Below are positions 1 to 5,895 of a DNA stretch of 6,603 bases, piece after piece. Positions within the stretch are counted from its first letter, which is position 1, and the number at the start of each line of letters is the position of its first letter. Under the pieces are notes generated by a model, which was not told the origin of the DNA, did not search any database, and worked only from the letters and a program-made list of their open reading frames with translations. The stretch comes from Deltaproteobacteria bacterium (lineage in GTDB: Bacteria > Desulfobacterota > Syntrophia > Syntrophales > UBA2210): NCBI GenBank assembly GCA_019313735.1, contig JAFDAR010000085.1, positions 1 through 6,603 of the forward strand, read 5' to 3'. Made by a program: the position numbers and the translations under genes.

Positions 1-1
1 C

Positions 2-832
2 GGAGAGATTATCAGTGCCGACTCAATGCAGATTTACAGGCACATGGATATAGGCACCGCAAAACCTTCCCCCGAAGAGAGGCTTCGTACACCCCATCAC
101 CTGATTGATATTGTAAATCCGGATGAAGAATTCAACGCCTCGATGTTTGTGAAAAAGGCCGATGAGGCGATTGAGCTTCTTCACAGCAGGCATAAAAGGG
201 TGTTTGTGGTGGGCGGCACAGGATTGTATCTAAACGCCCTGCTCGGCGGGCTTTTGAATGCCCCCGGCGCTGACGGGAAACTTCGCGATTCTTACAGAAG
301 AGATGCCGCGCGATATGGAAAAGGACATCTTTACAAACAGTTGAAGGAGATAGACGCGGCAGCCGCAGAAAAAATACATCCGAATGATCTTGTCAGGACA
401 ATCAGGGCGCTTGAGGTCATGGAACATACCGGGCAGTCCATTGCCGAAATACAGGGGGCACACAGGTTCGGCAACAATCCCTATGATTGCGTGAAGATAG
501 GCCTTAATATCGACAGGAGCCTTCTGTATGACAGGATAAATGACAGAGTTGAAAAAATGGTGGCGAACGGACTTGTGGAAGAAGTGGAAAGGCTTATGGA
601 TATAGGTTATGATGAATCAGTCAGGCCGATGCAATCCATGACCTACAGGAATGTTGTTTCCTTCATCAGAGGGAAACAGAGCGAGCAGGATATGGTGAGA
701 TTGATCAAACGTGATACGAGGCACTATGCCCGGAGGCAGTTGACATGGTTTAAGAGAGACCCGGACATCAAATGGTTTGCCCCTCAGGATGAAAATATGA
801 TAGGTAGCGCAATTGAAAATTTGTATGAGTAG
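2..832 (+). CDS. miaA: tRNA dimethylallyltransferase MiaA, 5' end missing
   Basis: MiaA transfers a dimethylallyl group from DMAPP to N6 of A37 in tRNAs that read codons starting with U. The first step of i6A/ms2i6A formation takes place in the cytoplasm. The frame is already open at the left edge and begins GEIISADSMQIYRHMDIGTAKP, which contains the family's DSMQ(I/V)Y motif with its catalytic Asp and the MDIGTAKP motif. The N-terminal P-loop (GPTASGKT type) lies outside the window, so the ATG at 26 is an internal Met and not the start. Further family signatures are VVGGTGLYLNALL (about 197-235), HPNDLVRTIRALEV, the RIN.RV segment and the C-terminal TRHYARRQLTWFKRDP. The stop is TAG at 830-832, and valS begins 33 nt later on the same strand. 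One oddity is that the usual (I/L)GYR motif reads MTYR at 638-649. The identification is firm. Confidence 0.96.
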   Translation, partial: GEIISADSMQIYRHMDIGTAKPSPEERLRTPHHLIDIVNPDEEFNASMFVKKADEAIELLHSRHKRVFVVGGTGLYLNALLGGLLNAPGADGKLRDSYRRDAARYGKGHLYKQLKEIDAAAAEKIHPNDLVRTIRALEVMEHTGQSIAEIQGAHRFGNNPYDCVKIGLNIDRSLLYDRINDRVEKMVANGLVEEVERLMDIGYDESVRPMQSMTYRNVVSFIRGKQSEQDMVRLIKRDTRHYARRQLTWFKRDPDIKWFAPQDENMIGSAIENLYE

Positions 833-851
833 TTTGTAGTTATAATAAATC

Positions 852-859
852 AAGAAGGA
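852..859 (+). promoter_or_regulatory. ribosome binding site of valS
   Basis: AAGAAGGA lies 6 nt before the ATG at 866 and is a good Shine-Dalgarno match. It fixes the valS start, and the N-terminus it gives (MEKEELSKSYESYDVEEKWY) is a normal ValRS beginning. Confidence 0.7.
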
Positions 860-865
860 CACGTT

Positions 866-1570
866 ATGGAAAAAGAAGAATTGAGCAAGTCTTATGAATC
901 TTATGATGTTGAGGAAAAATGGTACCGGCGCTGGCTTGATGAAGGCCTGTTCCGGGCGGAGGATAAAAGTGACAGGAAACCATTCTCGATAGTTATTCCT
1001 CCACCGAATGTTACCGGGATACTCCATATAGGGCACGCGCTGAATAATGTCCTGCAGGACATTATCGTAAGGTACAAAAGAATGGATGGTTACAATACGC
1101 TCTGGATGCCGGGAACTGATCACGCGGGGATAGCCACTCAGAATGTGGTGGAGCAGGACCTTGCCAGAGAGGGAACGACAAGGCACGATATAGGGAGAGA
1201 AAAATTTATAGAGAAGGTATGGGAGTGGAAGAAAGAATATGGCGGTGAGATCATAAACCAGCTGAAAAAGCTGGGGTGTTCCTGCGACTGGTCCCGGGAG
1301 CGATTTACCATGGATGAGGGCCTTTCCAGGGCGGTCAGGGAAGTTTTTGTACGGCTCCATAAAGATGGCCTGATATATCAGGGCGATTATATCGTTAACT
1401 GGTGTCCAAGGTGTCATACAGCCATATCCGATCTTGAGGTTGAATATGAAGAAGAAGAAACCAGTCTCTGGCATATACGATATCCCTATGCACGACACGT
1501 CCGGAGACCATGCTGGGCGATACTGCCGTTGCGGTCAATCCCGATGACGAAAGGTATGCCGGTATTATAG
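866..1570 (+). CDS. valS: ValS segment 1: N-terminal catalytic half (true homology ends near 1486)
   Basis: This segment holds the first part of the Rossmann catalytic core. PPPNVTGILHIGHALNN carries the HIGH signature at residues 54-57, which binds ATP. It is followed by the class-typical GTDHAGIATQ and the CDWSRERFTMD region. NWCPRCHTAISDLEVEY holds the first CxxC of a zinc site that normally pairs with the CYRC in segment 3. Homology runs to HIRYP at 1472-1486. After that the frame reads about 28 unrelated residues (starting YARHVRRPCW) and stops at TAG 1568-1570. The tail is an out-of-frame reading of the editing domain and not a real C-terminus. The start is the ATG at 866, supported by its ribosome binding site. 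Confidence 0.85.
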   Translation: MEKEELSKSYESYDVEEKWYRRWLDEGLFRAEDKSDRKPFSIVIPPPNVTGILHIGHALNNVLQDIIVRYKRMDGYNTLWMPGTDHAGIATQNVVEQDLAREGTTRHDIGREKFIEKVWEWKKEYGGEIINQLKKLGCSCDWSRERFTMDEGLSRAVREVFVRLHKDGLIYQGDYIVNWCPRCHTAISDLEVEYEEEETSLWHIRYPYARHVRRPCWAILPLRSIPMTKGMPVL

Positions 1571-1902
1571 GGAAGAGCGTAATCCTCCCCCTTGTAAACA
1601 AAAGAATACCGATTATCGCGGATGATTATGTGTCCAGAGAATTCGGTACCGGTGCGGTGAAGATAACGCCTTCAGCAGACCCCAATGACTTTGCCATGGC
1701 GCAGAGACACGATCTTGATATAGTCACTATTATGGACGACAATGCCATTATCAATGAAAATGGTGGGGCATATCAGGGACAGGACTGTTACACGTGCAGG
1801 GAAAATATCGTGGAGGATCTTAAAAAGACAATATTGGCCGTTGTTACAGGTGTAAGACTGTTGTGGAACCCGCGGTGTCCAAGCAGTGGTTTGTCAAGGT
1901 GA
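1510..1902 (+). CDS. valS: ValS segment 2: CP1 editing domain (true homology about 1489-1827)
   Basis: This frame carries the ValRS editing domain. It begins before the nominal ATG, reading CTTRPETMLGDTAVAV from 1489, a conserved editing-site strand. It continues through NPDDERYAGIIGK, the REFGTGAVKITP motif, DPNDF and INENGGAYQGQDCYTCR to IVEDLKK at about 1827. The remaining 24 or so residues up to TGA 1900-1902 are out of frame. The ATG at 1510 is the Met of RPETM and should not be read as a real start. The GGAG just before it belongs to the codons for this conserved motif. The editing motif usually written PAHDPND reads PSADPND here (1669-1689). The domain hydrolyses Thr-tRNA-Val in intact ValRS. 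Confidence 0.75.
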   Translation: MLGDTAVAVNPDDERYAGIIGKSVILPLVNKRIPIIADDYVSREFGTGAVKITPSADPNDFAMAQRHDLDIVTIMDDNAIINENGGAYQGQDCYTCRENIVEDLKKTILAVVTGVRLLWNPRCPSSGLSR

Positions 1903-2090
1903 AACCCCTGGCAAGAACCGCCATCGCCGCGGTTGTGAAGGGCGAGACAAAGATTATTCCTCCCACGTGGGAGGCCACATATTTTGACTGGATGGATAAC
2001 ATAAGAGACTGGTGCATTTCCAGACAGATATGGTGGGGGCACAGGATACCGGTATGGTATTGCGATGATTGCGGCACTCAGGCAGGATGA
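1863..2090 (+). CDS. valS: ValS segment 3: end of CP1 and start of second catalytic half (true homology about 1828-2075)
   Basis: Homology in this frame starts upstream of the GTG at 1863. From 1830 it reads NIGRCYRCKTVVEPAVSKQW, giving the second CxxC of the first zinc site. It continues with FVKVKPLA, the conserved TYFDWMDNIRDWCISRQIWW-type block (here ATYFDWMDNIRDWCISRQIW), GHRIPVWY and CDDCG. CDDCG would be the first half of a second zinc knuckle. The frame ends at TGA 2088-2090 after TQAG, which is out-of-frame sequence. The conserved blocks are complete, so the segment is a piece of valS and not an independent gene. Confidence 0.75.
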   Translation: MEPAVSKQWFVKVKPLARTAIAAVVKGETKIIPPTWEATYFDWMDNIRDWCISRQIWWGHRIPVWYCDDCGTQAG

Positions 2091-3402
2091 GGATGTCCTG
2101 GATACATGGTTCAGCTCTGCTCTCTGGCCATTCTCGACTATGGGATGGCCCGACAAAACGCAGACGCTTGAGACATTTTATCCCACTTCACTCCTTGTGA
2201 CCGGGTTTGATATTATATTCTTCTGGGTGGCCAGGATGATAATGATGGGACTTTACGTTATGAAGAAGGTCCCCTTCTCGGATGTTTATCTGCATGCCCT
2301 TGTTCGCGACGAAAAGGGCGAGAAGATGAGCAAATCAAGTGGAAACAGCGTGAATCCACTGGAGATGATCGACAAATATGGCGCGGATGCCCTTCGTTTT
2401 ACCCTGGCGGCCTTTACCGCGCAGGGGAGGGATGTGAAGATGTCTGAGGAACGCATCAAGGGATACAGGCATTTTGTAAACAAGATATGGAACGCGGCCA
2501 GATTTTCTCTGATGAATCTTGAAGATTATGCCGGAGAAACCGCGCTGGAAAGGGAGGAATATTCGCTTTGTGACAGATGGATCAAAGACAGCCTTAACAG
2601 CACAGTGGCGGATGTCAGAAAGGCCCTTGACGAATATCGGTTTAACGATGCCGCGGGCAGAATATATCAGTTTATCTGGCATGAGTTCTGTGACTGGTAC
2701 CTTGAGTTGATAAAGCCTGCTCTGTATGACAAACAATCACGACAGAAAAAACTTGCCGCGCAACAGACATTGCTCTCAGTATTGAAGACAGCCCTCCAGC
2801 TCCTTCATCCTTTCATGCCCTTTGTCACAGAGGAGATATGGCAGAAATTGACAACAGATGAGGGATGTATAATGGTAAGCAAATTCCCCGAGCAGGATGA
2901 TTCCCTCAGGGATGAAGATGCCCGCGGTCGTATGGAGATTGTTAAAAACATTATAAACAGTATCAGGAATATAAGGGGTGTAATGAATATCAGCCCTTCA
3001 AAGAAGTTGAAGGCACTTGTTTCCGCCTCCGATGGTGATATGCTGTCCATTATAGAGGCAGGCAGGGACTATATAAGAGACATCGCGAAACTGGAAGACC
3101 TGGCGATAGAGCAAAATGCCAGGGAGCCGAAGGGGTCTGCGACAGGAGTAGTAGGCTCCGTCAAGGTGTATGTATTACTTGAAGGTGTTGTTGATATCGC
3201 GGCCGAAAAGGCAAGGCTGGAAAAGGAAATGAAAAAGCTTGATAAAGACCTCGGTTTCGTCTCCAAAAAACTGGGGAATAGGGATTTTATGGAAAAGGCA
3301 TCCGGGGATATAGTTAAAAAGGAAGAAAGTAAATTCAGAGACCTGAAGAAAAAAAATGCGGTACTGGAAGACGCTCTGGACAGGCTCTGTAATATAGCGT
3401 GA
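2065..3402 (+). CDS. valS: ValS segment 4: KMSKS half, anticodon-binding domain and tRNA arm (true homology from 2077)
   Basis: Homology starts with LRQDEDVLDTWFSSALWPFS at 2077; the four residues MIAA before it are out-of-frame. The segment carries the rest of the catalytic core with VRDEKGEKMSKSSGN, the KMSKS loop being at 2323-2337. Next come the DALRFTLAAF and GYRHFVNKIWNAARF blocks, and the helical anticodon-binding domain (WIKDSLNSTV to LLHPFMPFVTEEIW). The last 65 or so residues, rich in Lys and Glu (EKARLEKEMKKLDKDL onward), form the coiled-coil arm typical of bacterial ValRS. The frame has no further interruption and stops at TGA 3400-3402. No clear ribosome binding site precedes 2065, so separate translation is unlikely. 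Confidence 0.85.
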   Translation: MIAALRQDEDVLDTWFSSALWPFSTMGWPDKTQTLETFYPTSLLVTGFDIIFFWVARMIMMGLYVMKKVPFSDVYLHALVRDEKGEKMSKSSGNSVNPLEMIDKYGADALRFTLAAFTAQGRDVKMSEERIKGYRHFVNKIWNAARFSLMNLEDYAGETALEREEYSLCDRWIKDSLNSTVADVRKALDEYRFNDAAGRIYQFIWHEFCDWYLELIKPALYDKQSRQKKLAAQQTLLSVLKTALQLLHPFMPFVTEEIWQKLTTDEGCIMVSKFPEQDDSLRDEDARGRMEIVKNIINSIRNIRGVMNISPSKKLKALVSASDGDMLSIIEAGRDYIRDIAKLEDLAIEQNAREPKGSATGVVGSVKVYVLLEGVVDIAAEKARLEKEMKKLDKDLGFVSKKLGNRDFMEKASGDIVKKEESKFRDLKKKNAVLEDALDRLCNIA

Positions 3403-3404
3403 GG
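3400..3404 (+). promoter_or_regulatory. ribosome binding site of nadC, overlapping the valS stop codon
   Basis: TGAGG contains the valS stop (TGA 3400-3402) and a GAGG core 6 nt before the ATG at 3411. This decides in favour of ATG 3411 over the in-frame GTG at 3399, which would sit on the valS stop with no site of its own. The arrangement implies translational coupling of nadC to valS. Confidence 0.6.
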
Positions 3405-3410
3405 ATTATC

Positions 3411-4244
3411 ATGATTTCAGATATCAGATTAAAGGAACTTATCCGGACAGCGCTTGATGAAGACATAGGGTCGGGTGACCTTACCACGTCAGTTATTCTT
3501 ACAGGTGATGAACCCGGTGTCGCGCGGGTGATTTCGAAGGGAGAAACCATAGTCGCGGGTATCGATGTTTTCAGAGAGGTATTCCATGTCCTGGATTCAT
3601 CTCTGGGTTTTGAGATGTATTTCTGCGATGGCCAGCCGGCGGGGAAGGGGGATGTCCTTGCATGTATATCGGGTAGCCTGAAGACCATCCTCCTCGCGGA
3701 ACGCGTGGCGCTGAATCTTTTTCAGAGGATGTGCGGGATTGCCACGATGACACACAGATATGTTGAAGAAGTGAAGGGCACCGGGGTCAGGATACTGGAT
3801 ACGAGAAAGACAACGCCAGGCCTGAGAAGTCTTGAGAAATACGCGGTAAAAACAGGAGGGGGATTTAATCACAGATTCGGCCTGTATGATGGCGTGATGA
3901 TCAAGGATAACCACATAACCGCCGCGGGGGGTATCTCGAATGCCGTAAGAAAAGTGGTTGGGAATATTCCACCTACTATAAAGATCGAAGTAGAGGTGAA
4001 AAACCTTCAGGAGGTCGAAGAGGCCCTTGCCTCGGGAGTCGATATAATCATGCTGGACAATATGGGGACAGGTGAGATGAAAAAAGCGGTTTCTCTCATC
4101 AATGGAAGGGCGCTGGTCGAGGCCTCGGGGAATGTCACCCTGTCGAATGTGAAGGAGATCGCGGAAACCGGGGTGGATTTTATATCCGTTGGAGCTCTTA
4201 CCCATTCCGCTCCCGCCGCCGATATATCACTTGTGTTCAAGTAA
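3411..4244 (+). CDS. nadC: nicotinate-nucleotide pyrophosphorylase (quinolinate phosphoribosyltransferase)
   Basis: NadC converts quinolinate and PRPP to nicotinate mononucleotide, CO2 and pyrophosphate, the last step specific to de novo NAD synthesis, in the cytoplasm. At 277 residues it has normal family length. The N-terminus ALDEDIGSGDLTTS (14-27) is the classic QPRTase opening. AERVALNLFQRMCGIAT (96-112), LDTRKTTPGLR (129-139) and KYAVKTGGGFNHR (143-155) follow, then YDGVMIKDNH (159-168), the EVEV strand with E195 and IMLDNM with D216. The Arg, Lys, His, Glu and Asp residues that bind quinolinate and PRPP in characterised enzymes are all present (R132, K133, H154, R155, K165, E195, D216). 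The C-terminus has VEASGNVTLSNV and the phosphate-binding SVGALTHS. It starts 8 nt after valS. No anomaly was seen. Confidence 0.97.
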   Translation: MISDIRLKELIRTALDEDIGSGDLTTSVILTGDEPGVARVISKGETIVAGIDVFREVFHVLDSSLGFEMYFCDGQPAGKGDVLACISGSLKTILLAERVALNLFQRMCGIATMTHRYVEEVKGTGVRILDTRKTTPGLRSLEKYAVKTGGGFNHRFGLYDGVMIKDNHITAAGGISNAVRKVVGNIPPTIKIEVEVKNLQEVEEALASGVDIIMLDNMGTGEMKKAVSLINGRALVEASGNVTLSNVKEIAETGVDFISVGALTHSAPAADISLVFK

Positions 4245-4267
4245 ATACTCAGGTTGTTTAGACTGCA

Positions 4268-4281
4268 GGCTGAAGGCTGAA
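4268..4281 (+). repeat. tandem heptamer GGCTGAA x2
   Basis: In the nadC-birA spacer the heptamer GGCTGAA occurs twice in perfect tandem. It is preceded by a degenerate copy (GACTGCA, 4261-4267) and followed by GGCATTC (4282-4288). CTGAA at 4277-4281 can also pair with TTCAG at 4286-4290 across a 4-nt loop. The repeat falls before the likely birA start, so it is probably noncoding. No function is evident. Confidence 0.5.
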
Positions 4282-4326
4282 GGCATTCAGGCGCAGATGT
4301 TCCCCGAACAGGCCGTGGCACGGATT

Positions 4327-5124
4327 ATGGACCAAAGTTTTAATAAAACCAATCTAAAGAAGCTCGTTTCCGGCGGTCTTATAGGAAACAGGATTCACTT
4401 TTTTGACGAGATCGATTCAACAAATAACCATGCGGTTTCGCTTGCCGGGAATGGGGCCGGCGAAGGTGAAGTGGTAATAGCCGATTGCCAGACAGCGGGA
4501 AGGGGGAGATTGAGAGACAGGATATGGCATTCACCTCCCGGCAGGAACCTGTACACATCCATCATATTAAAGCCTGATGTACAGCCCGCTCATGCTCAGG
4601 GCCTGACCCTTGTTGCCGGAGTAGCGGTGGCCGAATTGCTCTCAGCTTATTGCCCTGTCGCGCTCAAGTGGCCCAACGATATACTCGCAGGGGGCAGAAA
4701 GATTTCCGGTATCCTGACGGAAATGAGGATCAGGGGCCGGGATGTTGATTTTGTTGTTGTGGGAATCGGCATTAATATAAATATGGAAGCAGATGATTTT
4801 CAGGGGGAGCTTCTCGGTATATCCACATCGCTGAAGGAGCAGACATCAAACAGTGTTTCACGTCTTGACCTTACCGCCGGTTTGTACAGATCGTTCGAAA
4901 AATGGTACAGGACATTTATTGATGAGGGGTTTCTCCCTGTAAGAGAGCGATGGATGGAATATTCGGATATAATCGGGAAAACTATCGAGGTGACAGACAG
5001 GAGTGCTGTACAGAGTGGTACATGCCGGGGAATCGACAGTAAAGGTATGCTTCTGCTCGGCGATGAGGAAAACAGGACAAGACGTGTTCTGTCCGGAGAT
5101 GTAAGCGTAACGAAAAACGGGTGA
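4327..5124 (+). CDS. birA: biotin-[acetyl-CoA-carboxylase] ligase, monofunctional
   Basis: The enzyme makes biotinyl-5'-AMP from biotin and ATP and transfers biotin to the lysine of carboxylase carrier proteins in the cytoplasm. From ATG 4327 it has 265 residues. It opens with the linker and HFFDEIDSTNNHA (24-36), the family's start of the catalytic domain. Then come DCQTAGRGR (53-61), SPPGRNLY (69-76), KWPNDI with K114, KISGIL, and VVGIGININ. The C-terminal SH3-like domain runs from about 210 to the end (RWMEYSDIIGK, then VLSGDVSV). There is no N-terminal winged helix, so it should not act as a biotin operon repressor. The start is uncertain: ATG 4297 is also in frame, the frame is open back into nadC, and neither ATG has a strong ribosome binding site. 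The loop after GRGR is unusual (LRDRIW instead of xGRxW). Confidence 0.93.
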   Translation: MDQSFNKTNLKKLVSGGLIGNRIHFFDEIDSTNNHAVSLAGNGAGEGEVVIADCQTAGRGRLRDRIWHSPPGRNLYTSIILKPDVQPAHAQGLTLVAGVAVAELLSAYCPVALKWPNDILAGGRKISGILTEMRIRGRDVDFVVVGIGININMEADDFQGELLGISTSLKEQTSNSVSRLDLTAGLYRSFEKWYRTFIDEGFLPVRERWMEYSDIIGKTIEVTDRSAVQSGTCRGIDSKGMLLLGDEENRTRRVLSGDVSVTKNG

Positions 5125-5125
5125 T
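5120..5125 (+). promoter_or_regulatory. ribosome binding site of coaX, overlapping the birA stop codon
   Basis: GGTGAT matches the extended anti-Shine-Dalgarno complement and lies 5 nt before ATG 5131. It includes the birA stop TGA (5122-5124), so coaX translation is probably coupled to birA. Confidence 0.6.
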
Positions 5126-5130
5126 AAATT

Positions 5131-5895
5131 ATGCTTTTGGTTATCGATGTAGGAAATTCAAATACAGTTGTCGGCCTCTATGAAGGAGATGAGCTGGTAA
5201 ACCACTGGAGAGTTCGTACCGTTGTTGATCACACCATTGATGAATATGGAATGTTGATATTGAACCTCTACAGGACGAGCAAAGTCGGATCGAGCTCTAT
5301 CAGCAGCGTTATTATATCATGTGTGGTTCCATCCATGCTGAATATACTGGAACCCCTCTGTAAGAAGTATTTTCATATTACTCCGCTCATCGTAGGCCCG
5401 GGCATAAAGACGGGTATGCCGATATACTATGACAATCCGAAGGAAGTAGGAGCTGACAGGGTTGTCAACGCCGTTGCCGCTCATGAGAAATACGAAGGAA
5501 ATCTTATCATTGTGGATTTCGGCACAGCGACTACCTTTGATTATGTTACGCAAAAGGGAGAGTACATGGGCGGGTGCGTAGCGCCGGGTGTTGTTATATC
5601 AAGCGAGGCGCTCTTTGAGAAGGCCTCCAAGCTGCCGACGGTTGAATTAAGCAGACCTAAATCTGTAGTTGCCAAGGATACTGTGAGTAGTATGCAGGCG
5701 GGTATCATGTTCGGTTATGCTGGCCTTGTGGACGGCCTTGTGGATCGCATAAAGAAAGAGACAAAGACGGAGTCCACAGTTATCGCAACCGGCGGGCTGG
5801 CGAGTGTCATAGCCGCGGAAACCAGCAGCATTGATCTTGTCGATGAGATGCTTACGCTGGAAGGACTTAAGATAATCTATTCAAGAAATGTGTAA
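5131..5895 (+). CDS. coaX: type III pantothenate kinase
   Basis: CoaX phosphorylates pantothenate with ATP, the first step of coenzyme A synthesis, in the cytoplasm. Type III enzymes belong to the ASKHA fold, need a monovalent cation and are known to escape CoA feedback inhibition. At 254 residues the protein has full family length. The phosphate-binding motif MLLVIDVGNSNTVVGLY is at 1-17. VGPGIKTGMPIYYDNPKEVG (88-107) is followed by ADRVVNA with the catalytic Asp at 109. IIVDFGTATTFDYV (126-139) carries the second nucleotide and cation motif. GGCVAPGV (147-154) and the C-terminal VIATGGLA (217-224) complete the fold. It starts 6 nt after birA with a good ribosome binding site. Its last 15 nt overlap the end of the converging trmFO. 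Confidence 0.97.
   Translation: MLLVIDVGNSNTVVGLYEGDELVNHWRVRTVVDHTIDEYGMLILNLYRTSKVGSSSISSVIISCVVPSMLNILEPLCKKYFHITPLIVGPGIKTGMPIYYDNPKEVGADRVVNAVAAHEKYEGNLIIVDFGTATTFDYVTQKGEYMGGCVAPGVVISSEALFEKASKLPTVELSRPKSVVAKDTVSSMQAGIMFGYAGLVDGLVDRIKKETKTESTVIATGGLASVIAAETSSIDLVDEMLTLEGLKIIYSRNV

Larger units (their letters stand above)
866..3402 (+). pseudogene. valS: valine-tRNA ligase, interrupted by three frame-disrupting gaps
   Basis: ValRS charges tRNA-Val with valine and hydrolyses mischarged Thr-tRNA-Val in a CP1 editing domain. From start to stop the locus reads as one class I synthetase: HIGH signature, two CxxC pairs, editing domain, KMSKS, anticodon-binding domain and C-terminal coiled coil. 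The frame changes at about 1487, 1828 and 2076. At each point a stretch that ValRS proteins normally have is missing, estimated at about 28, 34 and 59 nt. Adding these back gives roughly 885 residues, the usual length. As written, translation from 866 would stop at 1568-1570, before the KMSKS half, so no active enzyme could be made. Apart from one altered editing motif the remaining sequence is well conserved, which suggests a very recent event or a sequence assembly error. The valS identity is certain; real pseudogene versus artefact is not decided. Confidence 0.85.

Noticed and set aside
813..846. Possible promoter before valS: TATAAT at 841-846 with TTGAAA at 813-818
   Set aside because: The -10 match is perfect, but the spacer to TTGAAA is 22 nt and the nearer candidate TTGTAT (821-826) gives only 14 nt. 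There is no extended -10. AT-rich sequence between a stop codon and a ribosome binding site explains it.
617..1498. Long minus-strand open frame (about 293 codons) antisense to miaA and valS
   Set aside because: The opposite strand encodes clearly conserved MiaA and ValRS motifs. The antisense product has no recognisable domain, spans the gene boundary and lacks a ribosome binding site that I can see.
1487..2076. Programmed frameshifting or ribosome hopping in valS
   Set aside because: Such events can change frame or skip sequence, but they cannot supply the conserved residues that are absent from the DNA. I also see no convincing slippery site with a downstream structure.
1510..3402. Split ValRS made from separately translated pieces starting at 1510 and 2065
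   Set aside because: The start codons fall inside conserved motifs, residues are missing at the junctions, and 2065 has no ribosome binding site. Broken-gene or assembly explanations are simpler.
3597..4205. Minus-strand open frame of about 200 codons inside nadC
   Set aside because: It lies wholly antisense to NadC active-site motifs and resembles no family. It is a shadow of the coding strand.
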